A stretch of DNA of 64,000 nt from Helichrysum umbraculigerum (lineage: Eukaryota; Streptophyta; Magnoliopsida; Asterales; Asteraceae): NCBI GenBank assembly GCA_949592205.1, contig CATIUR010000003.1, positions 168,691,759 to 168,755,758 of the forward strand, read 5' to 3'. A program made the position numbers and the translations under genes. This document shows, in pieces, positions 44,401 through 54,920 of the stretch. Each line of letters opens with the position of its first letter. Positions within the stretch are counted from its first letter, which is position 1. The notes below the pieces were generated by a model, which was given only the letters and a program-made list of their open reading frames with translations, was not told the origin of the DNA and searched no databases.

Positions 44401-45162
44401 ATGTCTAGTCAATCAGTTTACCATGTTTATGCTTCGGACGAAGAGCCGACTGAGGCTCCTTTTGAGGGTCCCGCGATCACTGTAGGGGATGAGTCATCTG
44501 TTCATTTGAGAGACATGTCAGACGACACTAGTGACGCTTACATCGCGCCACCACCGACAGCACATGAGGTTACCCCTATCACTACAGGTATTCACCATCA
44601 GGCCGGTGAGACTTCTCGCAGGCCTGTATATAGGAGGACACCGAGGATGTGTGTCAGAGATTTTCCTATAGGTCCGTTAGCACCAGCGGACGAGTCTGTT
44701 GAGTCTCCACAGAGGGCACCCAGGTTTGCTCATCTAGAGTGGATGACTCCTATGTTGAGGCACTGGAGGTCATTAGAGGGTTTTCCCTCCACCTTTGAGA
44801 CAGGAGAGTCCTCACGACCCCCAGCACCACTGCCTACCACTGGAGAGCCGATAGAGCAGACTCTCCCTACATTAGTTGCTGTTATGCGTACATTGTTCTG
44901 TATTACTTCTAGCAGGGGTTCTCACCTTGGACAGGTACAGGATGAGATCTCTCGTCTGTATGGGGACATGGCTGGTATGCATGAGCATCATCACTTTTTG
45001 TTGAACCATGTGTTTACTGCCCAGGAGATAGCTGAGTCCGCACGTGCTCGTGTAAGGACACTTGAGAGACATGTTAGGATTGCAGGGCTTGTGGTTGGTG
45101 CTTGTGTGGTGATGGCTGTGTTGAGGACAGCAGTGGGATTATTTCTACCGTACTTCCGTTAG
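44401..45162 (+). CDS. ORF1 upstream of gag-pol (element B), unknown function, C-terminal membrane segment
   Basis: A 253-residue open frame homologous to ORF1 of A. Shared blocks: MSSQS.YHVYASDEEPTEA at the start, FEGPAITV, CVRDFP.GPLAP, WRSLEG.PSTFE.GESS, TGEP and the last residues FLPYFR. The mid-section after residue 60 carries indels of Pro/Thr-rich sequence. A hydrophobic C-terminal segment (about residues 225-248) is preceded by a helical region. The start codon directly follows the acceptor-like TTTGTCACAGT. The protein is neither gag nor a recognised env. Conservation of the frame with divergent bases argues for a real function. Confidence 0.8.
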   Translation: MSSQSVYHVYASDEEPTEAPFEGPAITVGDESSVHLRDMSDDTSDAYIAPPPTAHEVTPITTGIHHQAGETSRRPVYRRTPRMCVRDFPIGPLAPADESVESPQRAPRFAHLEWMTPMLRHWRSLEGFPSTFETGESSRPPAPLPTTGEPIEQTLPTLVAVMRTLFCITSSRGSHLGQVQDEISRLYGDMAGMHEHHHFLLNHVFTAQEIAESARARVRTLERHVRIAGLVVGACVVMAVLRTAVGLFLPYFR

Positions 45163-45534
45163 GCCTATGTATGGCGGGATGTGCCTACTTAGGGTTGTAT
45201 ATATACTATGTACTAAACTTGGAACTTTGGTTCGACGGGTATAGACAGACCTGTCATGTTTTGTATATCATTTGGATAGACGGTGTGTAGACAGACCCGT
45301 CATGCTTTGATTAGTCTTTGGATCGATGGATATCTAGGATAGATCCATCATGTTTTGTATAAAAACTTGTGAACTAACTATGATCAGTTATATGATATGA
45401 CATATGTATTTGGTTTATTATTATTGTTTATGTTACTGTGCGTTGTGATTGGATTATAATTGACAATAGATACTACATAATTGTGGATACTGAAATATGT
45501 CTTTGTAACCTATAGATCTCTTGAAACTGGAAAA

Positions 45535-45990
45535 ATGACAGAACCTGTCATAAGTGAGTACTCATCAGATGATGACATAACCATCGACGAGCAGATACAA
45601 TATGTATATGTCGATAACGAAACAATTCCGATAGTGGAACTGGTGGAAGAAGAAATTGAAAACCACCACTTTGGATTGATTGACATAGAGGAATATGAGA
45701 GAGTTAGAGACCAAGTTGAAGAGCTAGATGGTCAAAACTGGGAACTTGCATCTAAATGCAAGAACTATGAAACTGAGTTGAGAATCCTAAAGAGGCCTAT
45801 GTCTGTCCGAGTTAGGGATAGAATTCGCTTCTGGAAGAAAGTAGCTAGTGATCGCAAGAAGAGAGTCAAGAATTGGATTAAACGTCTGAGCAAGTGCTCA
45901 ACTGAGAATGAGGTGATCTGTCATACGACTCTGCGATATAAGACTATGCTAGAAACGCATTACTCCTCTCCTAACCTGGATCAGGAGTAA
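45535..45990 (+). CDS. ORF2 (element B), acidic-to-basic coiled-coil-like protein, unknown
   Basis: A frame open from 45481; the start is taken at MTEPVISEYSSDDD (45535), giving 151 residues, because the upstream codons are AT-rich and poor coding sequence. The N-terminal third is strongly acidic (SSDDD, VELVEEEIE), the centre is heptad-like (ERVRDQVEELDGQNWELASK), and the last third is basic (RDRIRFWKKVASDRKKRVKN). Element A has no equivalent between ORF1 and gag, its interval being 650 bp against 1460 bp. No family recognised. It could be an accessory nucleic-acid-binding protein or recently acquired sequence. Expression is unproven. Confidence 0.55.
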   Translation: MTEPVISEYSSDDDITIDEQIQYVYVDNETIPIVELVEEEIENHHFGLIDIEEYERVRDQVEELDGQNWELASKCKNYETELRILKRPMSVRVRDRIRFWKKVASDRKKRVKNWIKRLSKCSTENEVICHTTLRYKTMLETHYSSPNLDQE

Positions 45991-46400
45991 AAGTGAAATA
46001 TGTACACTGCGACAGAGAATATAGCTAAAGATAGCTTAATAATGATCTGATAAAGAACTGTCGTAGGAATATAATTGTTTTGTTAGGATCTAAGTATAGC
46101 TAAGTTTAGTTTAATTAGTACTGTAGCAACTTGTGTTGTATTGGAAATCACTCTTGATGGATATAGAAGATATCATCAAGTTTTGCAATGAAACAATGTA
46201 AGAACGTTCTAGTTAATGTATAATATAACTTAGGTTCGATTCGAAATTTCGTGCGAATTATATTCATCTCTATATACAGGTGATAGAAAAGTTATCACGT
46301 AATAATTGTTGAAACCATTTCTTACTACTTTGAAACCTACCATACTTTGAAATATTGATTCTATCTTGAATTCCATAACACATTGATTGCACCTAAACGA

Positions 46401-46490
46401 TGATGAAAAGAAATATGTATTTGGCATTATATAATGACGCCTGGCCAACGTGATTATATTGTACAAAATACATATGGGTGTTTCAAAGTC
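46401..46490 (+). promoter_or_regulatory. Conserved non-coding block before gag (element B)
   Basis: Counterpart of 10029-10120 in A, including the potential ATAATGACG / CGTGATTAT stem and CCTGGCCAA loop. It has been retained in spite of the ORF2 difference immediately upstream. Confidence 0.55.
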
Positions 46491-46625
46491 GTGCAATATA
46501 CAATGTGAAACCTTATTCTTTCAAATTTTCTATACTATTCATTTGATAGACAATGTGAAATCTTGTTCATCACATTCATTATCTTGGCATTGACTTCTGC
46601 ATTTTATTCATCGCAGAACTGAATC

Positions 46626-49600
46626 ATGCCGCCAAAACGACGAATTACTAGGAACAGTCAGAAGACAACTGTACCTCCTACATCTGAAACCATTCCACCA
46701 CCTAACACTGAGGAAACTACTGAGCAGTTGATAGCTAGACGCATAGCTGAAGGTATTGCCGAGTATGAGGCAAGCCGAAACCGTGAGACTGGGATTAATA
46801 ACAATGGATCGACCCCTGTTATTGCTGAGACTGTTGTGAATAACCGCAAAGGGTGTTCATATAAGACATTTCAGGCTTGTAAACCACCACCTTTCTGTGG
46901 CACTGAAGGTGCTATTGGTATTATACACTGGATAGAAAAGATGGATTCTGTGTTGGACATCAGTGATTGTCTACCAGACACTGCTGTGAAGTATGTTGCC
47001 TGCACACTAGCTGAAAAAGCTTTGACTTGGTGGAACAGTCAAGTTCAGTCGATGGGACGACCAGCTGCTTATTCCATGACATGGGAAACATTGAAGAGTA
47101 TGATGATGGAAGAATTCTGCCCTCGCAGTGAGATGCAGAAAATTGAGACTGAGCTGTGGAACATTGCTATGATTGGTGCTGATATCACTAGTTATACAAC
47201 CAGGTTCCAAGAACTAGCTCGTCTTGTGCCACATATGGTAACACCGGAATACAAGCGTATTGAACGCTATGTGTATGGACTGGCCCCACAGATTAGGAGT
47301 TTAGTTACGTCCTCCAAACCTGACACTTTCAGGAGCGCTGTTACCTTAGCGCAGAGTTTGACTGATGAAGCAGTTAGAATGGGGACACTGACCAAGAAGA
47401 CTGTGTCGGTTAAGGTTGAGCCGAGCAGTGCTGAAGCTGGTAGTTCTGGAGGTAAGAAGCGTAAGTGGAATGACCGTCAGGGTCAATTCAACAAGAAAGG
47501 ATCTGGAAATCCTAAGTCTTACGCTGCCACCATTGTGGAACCAAAACCATACTTGGGTAACAAACCTAAGTGTGATAAGTGTAACAAACACCATGAGGGT
47601 GAATGCTGGTTTTGCGACAGTTGTAAGGGATGGAGTCACAAAACCCAGAACTGTAAGGTAAACCCTACCCCTAAGGGAAACACTGTTCGCCAAAACCAGG
47701 GTTGTTTTGAGTGTGGCGACACGAGGCATTATCGGAACCGTTGCCCTCGACTCAATAACCAAAACCGTAACGCCAACAACACTCGCAACCGCAACAACAA
47801 TGGAAACAACCGTGGAAACAATAACAACCGAGCCAACAACAACAATCAGCCAGCTCGTGGACGCGTGTTCATGTTAGGAGCACCAGAGGCACGTCAGGAT
47901 CCTAACACAGTCACTGGTACGTTTCTTGTAAACAACCACTTTGCTTCTGTGTTATTTGATTCTGGTGCTGATTTAAGCTTTGTGTCCACTGAGTTTAGAC
48001 CACTAATAGAGATTGAATCCCTTAAGCTAGATAACAAATATACTGTAGAGCTAGCCGATGGTAAGTTGATTGAATCAGGAGAAATAGTACCAGGATGTTC
48101 CTTAACATTAGAAGGTCATTCTTTCAAAATAGACTTACTACCGGTAGAACTAGGGAGCTTCGATATAGTGGTTGGCATGGATTGGTTATCACTAAACCGC
48201 GCAGAGATTATCTGTCATGAGAAAATTGTACGATTACCTTTACCGTCAGGAGAAATGTTGATGGTTCAAGGAGAAAAGAGTAATCGTGCGGTGAAAACGA
48301 TTACATGCATGAAGGCAAATAAGTATCTACGAAAAGGGTACCAAGCATTTTTGGTACATGTTGTAGATAAGAAACCCGAGGAGCGACGCATAGACGACGT
48401 GGCCGTAGTACGCGAATACCCAGGAGTATTTCCTGACGAGCTACCAGGGTTACCACCTCCACGGCAGGTTGAATTTCATATCGACCTAGTGCCGGGAGCT
48501 GCACCGATTGCTCGTGCGCCTTACCGTTTAGCTCCATCAGAAATGCAGGAACTGTCTGCACAGTTACAAGAACTGTTGGATTTAGGATTCATCCGACCGA
48601 GCTTTTCACCGTGGGGAGCTCCGGTGTTGTTCGTCAAAAAGAAGGATGGATCAATGCGGATGTGTATCGATTATCGAGAACTGAACAAAGTGACGATTAA
48701 GAACCGATACCCATTGCCACGCATCGACGATTTGTTTGACCAGCTACAAGGGTCAAGTTATTACTCAAAGATTGACTTGAGATCGGGTTACCATCAACTG
48801 AAGGTACGGGAGGAAGATATCCCTAAGACTGCTTTTAGGACTCGATATGGTCATTACGAGTTCCTAGTTATGCCGTTTGGGCTAACGAATGCGCCAGCAG
48901 TGTTCATGGATCTAATGAATAGAGTATGTAAACCTTATCTGGATAAGTTCGTCATAGTGTTCATTGACGATATCTTGATATACTCGAGAACGAAGGAAGA
49001 CCATGAACGACATCTGAGGCTGATTCTTGAATTACTGGAGAAAGAGAAGCTTTATGCAAAGTTCTCTAAATGTGAGTTTTGGATGCGTGAGGTTCATTTC
49101 CTTGGTCATGTGATTAATAACAAAGGAATTCACGTGGACCCATCCAAAATTGAGGCGATTAAGAATTGGGAAGCCCCAAAGACCCCAACTGAAATACGAC
49201 AATTCCTTGGGCTAGCCGGTTACTACCGAAGATTCATTGAGAATTTCTCGAAAATAGCTCAACCGATTACCGCCCTAACGCAAAAAGACAAGAAGTTTGA
49301 TTGGGGCGAGAAGCAAGAGAATGCTTTTCAAATGCTGAAAGAGAAATTGAGCACCGCACCTATCCTATCCTTACCAGAAGGAGTAGAAAACTTTGTGGTC
49401 TACTGTGATGCTTCACATCAAGGATTAGGTTGCGTGTTAATGCAAAACGACAAAGTCATTGCGTATGCGTCTCGTCAATTGAAGATTCACGAGAAGAACT
49501 ATACGACGCATGACTTAGAGCTAGGAGCAGTGATTTTTGCCCTTAAGATTTGGAGACACTACCTATACGGTACGAAGTGTACGATCTTTACCGATCACAA

Positions 49601-51248
49601 AAGTCTCCAACATATATTTGATCAGAAAGAACTCAACATGAGACAGAGACGTTGGGTTGAACTGCTAAATGATTACGACTGTGAAATCAAGTACCATCCA
49701 GGCAAAGCTAATGTAGTAGCGGATGCCTTGAGTCGTAAGGAAAGAGTGAAACCTCGAAGAGTTGGAGCGTTAGGACTGACAATCCACTTGGATCTGATTT
49801 CTCAAATTCGTGATGCTCAACAAGCAGCCTTTACTCCAGAACGTATGAAGGACGAATCCCTCAAAGGGATGGAGAAGCAACTGGAGTCTAAGGAAAATGG
49901 AGTATTGTACTTCATGAATCGAATTTGGATTCCATGTGTTGATGAGCTACGTAGCCTAGTATTGGACGAAGCTCATAAGTCCAATTATTCGATACATCCT
50001 GGTGCAGATAAGATGTATCACGATCTGAAAGGATTTTACTGGTGGCCTGGCATGAAAAGAGACATTGCCACCTATGTTAGTAGATGTCTGACTTGTGCAA
50101 AAGTTAAGACTGAGTACCAAAAACCATCCGGACTTTTACAACAACCTGAATTGCCCAAATGGAAATGGGAACACATCACGATGGATTTCATCACAAAACT
50201 ACCAAAAACATCATCTGGAATGGACTCCATATGGGTGATAGTCGACAGACTGACAAAATCATCTCACTTTCTAGCCATCAAAGAGACAGATAAGATGGAA
50301 AAGCTGGCTAGAATTTACATAAAGGAAGTTGTTTCTAGACATGGAGTCCCATTGTCCATCATCTCTGATAGAGATGCACGTTTCACCTCTCGTTTCTGGC
50401 AAACACTGCAACAAGCTTTAGGCACTAGACTCGACATGAGTACCGCCTACCATCCACAAACTGATGGTTAAAGCGAGCGAACAATTCAAACGCTTGAAGA
50501 CTTGCTAAGAGCTTGTGTGATTGATTTTGGAGGAAACTGGGATGTTCATCTTCCTTTAGCTGAATTCTCGTACAACAATAGTTATCATACGAGCATACAA
50601 ATGGCACCTTTCGAGGCGTTGTACGGACGCAAGTGTCGATCCCCACTTTGTTGGGCAGATATGGATGACAGACAATTATCAGGTCCTGAGATAGTCCAAG
50701 AGACAACGGACAAAATATCTCAAGTGCTTAATCGATTAAAAACGGCACGAGACCGACAAAAGAGTTATGCAAACAATAGACGAAAACCTTTAGAGTTTCA
50801 AGTAGGTGACAGAGTCCTACTCAAGGTATCTCCTTGGAAAGGAGTTGTACGATTTGGAAAACGCGGCAAACTGAACCCACGTTACATCGGACCTTTTGAG
50901 ATCCTAGCAAGGATTGGTCCTGTAGCTTATAAGCTTAAACTTCCGCAAGAACTTAGTAATATTCACGACACGTTTCACGTGAGTAATCTTAAGAAGTGTC
51001 TATCTGACGAAGCGTTAATCATACCTCCCGACGAAATCTATATTGACGCAAAACTTAACTTTGTGGAGGAACCGCTTGAAGTAATGGACACGAAAACGCA
51101 GAAACTCCGAAACAGTCGGATCAAACTTGTCAAAATTCGATGGAACTCGAAAAGAGGCCCAGAGTTCACCTGGGAACGTGAAGACGAAATGCGCAAAAAG
51201 TACCCTCACCTATTTGAAACCGTGACCACGACTCACGACACAAACTAA
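46626..51248 (+). pseudogene. Gag-pol of element B with one nonsense codon in integrase
   Basis: A 1540-codon frame interrupted only by TAA at 50469-50471 (codon 1282), where A and C have a CAA or CAG glutamine codon. The domain set equals that of A: gag core, knuckles CDSCKGWSHKTQNC and CFECGDTRHYRNRC, protease DSG at residue 445, RT FIDD at 48966-48971, RNase H YCDAS, integrase HHCC with D1187 and D1248, and a chromodomain-like end. The stop lies two codons before the catalytic Glu (codon 1284), so the truncated product would lack it and the C-terminal domain. The remaining 50472-51248 frame is undamaged, so the mutation is recent. Confidence 0.95.
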
Positions 51249-51282
51249 ATCTCGGGACGAGATTTCCTTAACGGGGGGAGAA
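51247..51282 (+). other. Hairpin plus polypurine tract (element B)
   Basis: Hairpin AAATCTCG-GGA-CGAGATTT at 51247-51265, identical to A, then GGGGGGAGAA at 51273-51282 next to the 3' LTR. Confidence 0.85.
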
Positions 51283-54200
51283 TGTGACAACTCTCCAAAT
51301 TAGGTATTAATTAACATTTAAGCATGTGCATTCTTACGTTAATTTCCTGTTTAAGTTTTAACAAAACTTTTTGACGTGATGTAAGTCTAGCAAGCCCAGT
51401 ACTTTAATACATAAAGTATTACAAATTATGTGATTAATAATAATCGCGTACAAATATATCAGAACGAACCCGACAAAAATAAATAACAAAAGTTTCGTGA
51501 TACAAAAATAATTAATAATGTAATTATTAATTACGAGTATTTATATATCTATAACAAATAGATGAAATGGTCTAAATATACGTTTAACATAAAACGTATT
51601 ATAATTGAACAGAAACAATTCTAAAACGCTCATAAAAGGTCGAATCATAAAAATACAAATTTTCCCATTCGTTTGGAAGAAGTTAGAACATTACCTCAAA
51701 ATATGAAATCCTAAATTTACGGAAATTTTTACGCTCAAATAGTTGAATGCAGTAAAATGTACAAAATTGTACATTTATTTAAAATAATGATAACATCATT
51801 ATTCTGATTATAAATTACGAACCTGGAGAACACCTACGAAATAAAAATGTAAAATGTTTATTTTTATATTGCTATAATTATACCCGTACTCGAAATTGTA
51901 GTACACAAACCGGCCACCAAACTCAAATAATTGAGCAGACAGGCTCGTGTTTAAACCATACTCCCTCCTCCCTTCTGATCATTCGACTCAAACACACACA
52001 TCCTCAATAATTCATCTATCTACCTTCTTCCTCTCTTTCCAAAAATTAACAAGATCAGTAACAACATCAGAAGCAGTAGCAGTGGTGGAACAACAAGACC
52101 AGGAATCATCATCATCATCGTCTATCATTTTCATCATCTTCCTCATTGTATGGAATTTTCTTTCCTTCAACTTTCATACTTAAATTTCGTTATATAACTT
52201 GTTTAAACATCATAATCTATACATATAACATATATATTTGAAAGATTGATGATTGTTCTTGAAAATGGTTTATAAAACCAAAACTACAAAACCAAAATCG
52301 TTATATGAAAACATGCTAAAATGAAGCAACAACTTATAAAAACGACATATAAACTTGTTGTAAACATTTGGTAACATAGTGTAAAGGATTTGAGCCAAAT
52401 AAAACCGGGTATATAAATTAACAGACACGAACAGGGGACTGAAACGAGCCACGAATACAGCGGATTCCTTTGAATCCGGCGTATTCCCACCGAAAACCAA
52501 ACGAATCCGGCGGATTCAAGGGAATCCGGCGGATTCCCGTGTCCGACCCGCACACAAATCTTCGGCTAAAACGATGAACGAGTAAAAGACACGGGTGAAT
52601 ACAGCGGATTCAAATGAATCCGGCGTATTCCAAAGCTTCGCACGAACCATCTGATGAACACAAACGAATCCGGCGTATTCGATTTAATCCGGCGGATTCC
52701 CCCGAAATTAATTGAATACGGCGGATTCACTCGAATCCGGCGTATTCCGACTTTTGACTTGAATCCGGCGTATTCTTTTAAATCCGGCGGATTCCCAACC
52801 CTGACCAACAATTTGACTTTTATTTTAAAAACATAAACGCTCCCGTTAACGATTTCATTTATACGATACATTCACGAGACATTGTAAACTATTAATAAAA
52901 CATTAATGTGATATATCCGAGGCACGGACTTTGGACTTATTTATTTCGTACGAACGAACGATATATATATATATACGAACTTTGTAAATTATACGTTTTG
53001 GAAAAACGATTTCACAATCGGGACATTTAGACTTTTAACACGTATTAAACAAACGTAACAATACTAAAGGCAAATGACATTTATTAAGCGGAATAAAGAT
53101 ATTATCAAGTTTTATATAACAAATAAAACTCGACACGTTATAAATACGAAGCAACGTATTACAAGATATATATGTATATATATTCGAGGACACACGATAT
53201 ATATAGACACAAACGTATACGTTTTCTTAAACAAATGAAAACTTATATAATTTGATATACATAAACAATGTATTTATTTAACATATATACATATGACAAT
53301 TAAAAATATATATTCACAAATATATATATATACACAATGAAGTTCACGTTTAGCAAACGTACAACTTAATAATTTACAACAAGTATATTTACATACGAAT
53401 ACATATATAAAACAAATATATGTACAAACAATGATATTTGAATAACGTTCAAATTATACGAACAACTATATACAAAGTATATGTACAAATGGAAACAAAA
53501 CGACCGTCCGTTAAATTAGACAATTACATATTGATTCATATACTTAACCAAGTATACGATGAAAGAAATAATAACAATATTTCTACTCAATGTCACCAAC
53601 AAATACAACGACATATATTATAAAGAAATCAACCATTTCTTCAAACGAACAAACTGTTAACATAAGTGATTAAAACAAATCAAACGTACTTATGTTAATA
53701 TATTTATTGTATAGGTTAACATACCTTGGGCTGTTACCTGTTTGGCTGCTAGCTTTCATACCGAGCAAAACTACTGTGAGTTCACAGCCCCTACTTTACA
53801 AATGTTTTCTGTTTTAAACATAGGGGTGTAAACATAGAAACTGCATGCAAACATATGCAGTAAATTATATAAATGCTTTATTTCTTTATACAACTGTTTG
53901 ACATGAAATGATATATTTCACAACTGTTTTGGGAATTAGACAACATATCCTAGTACGGACCCAGACTCCCAATGTATGCATGAAAAGTCCTTATGTCATG
54001 CAAACTATAACCATTAGCTAGGTGACTCTAGCCACTGAGTATACGAATAGTACTATTGCCGTGACGACCCTCCTGTGGATGGAGCGTATACTTAACTGTC
54101 CTTCAGGCAAGAAACATAAGTTTTGGTTGTGGTTTGGTTATAGGGTTAGGTCGCGTTACTTTAACCTGCGAGGTTTAGCTCACCTTTCAGGGGATTATAG

Positions 54201-54915
54201 TCTAAGCATTCCCACACTTATTATTTAGGATAAACATATCCTACAACTGTTTTATGTCAGTATACTTACTGATTATATTCATATACTGGTAAACAACCAG
54301 ACATACATTTTGGGTAACAACCCACATAAAACTATATTTTAGGGTAACTATCCCTAACATCTTATAAATTGCAAAACCTGCAAACATTTATTTATTGAAT
54401 AACATTTCAATAACTTTAACATAAATGGGTTAACATACCACATATTTATACAAACCTGTGAATTCACTCAACATATTTGTTGATGACTTTCTTTCTATAT
54501 TTTACAGGAAATTAGCTATGTAAGTAAGGATCGCATGCATTCAGGATGACAACCCTGGACTACTTAGGATGCCATACTTTATGGGACAGCTTTTGAGGAT
54601 TTCCTCTGTATTACTGCAGACATTGCAGTTATACTCATGAAATCTTATTTTAACATATGTATTGTAAAACTTAAATGTTTTAAACTTTATTACTACGGTA
54701 CGACTTACACAGTCGTACTACTTTTGTAATAACTATTTAACTGGCATCCTTTATATATTATGTTCTGTATGATCATATGCTCTGATACGATGAATGCACA
54801 ATTGAAACGTCATCACCCCCGTTGTTAAACTGTTTAAACATGATGCTTCCGCTAATCATAACTTGCTTCCGCTAAACATTAAATAAACGTAATTACCGAT
54901 TTTGGGGGTGTGACA
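51283..54915 (+). repeat. 3' LTR of element B (3633 bp)
   Basis: Nearly identical to 40594-44228. Differences noted by eye are about ten substitutions and a 2-bp TA indel. Two of them convert CGG to CAG inside palindrome copies (52453 and 52597 units), the change expected from deamination of methylated CpG on the other strand. TGTGG follows at 54916-54920. Confidence 0.96.
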
Positions 54916-54920
54916 TGTGG

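Larger units (their letters stand above)
40594..54915 (+). mobile_element. Element B: Ty3/gypsy chromovirus nested in element C
   Basis: LTRs 40594-44228 (3635 bp) and 51283-54915 (3633 bp). Target duplication TGTGG at 40589-40593 and 54916-54920. Same family group as A: similar LTR layout, primer site, ORF1, conserved block before gag and purine tract. It differs by an additional ORF2 and a different LTR palindrome set. About ten LTR-LTR substitutions by eye (near 0.3%) mark a very recent insertion. One nonsense codon in integrase makes the copy defective for self-supply. Confidence 0.97.

Noticed and set aside
54910..54920. ATG at 54913 region as the start of a separate pol gene
   Set aside because: The frame upstream of 54921 is the end of the B LTR and the target duplication; the coding sequence is the continuation of element C gag-pol.
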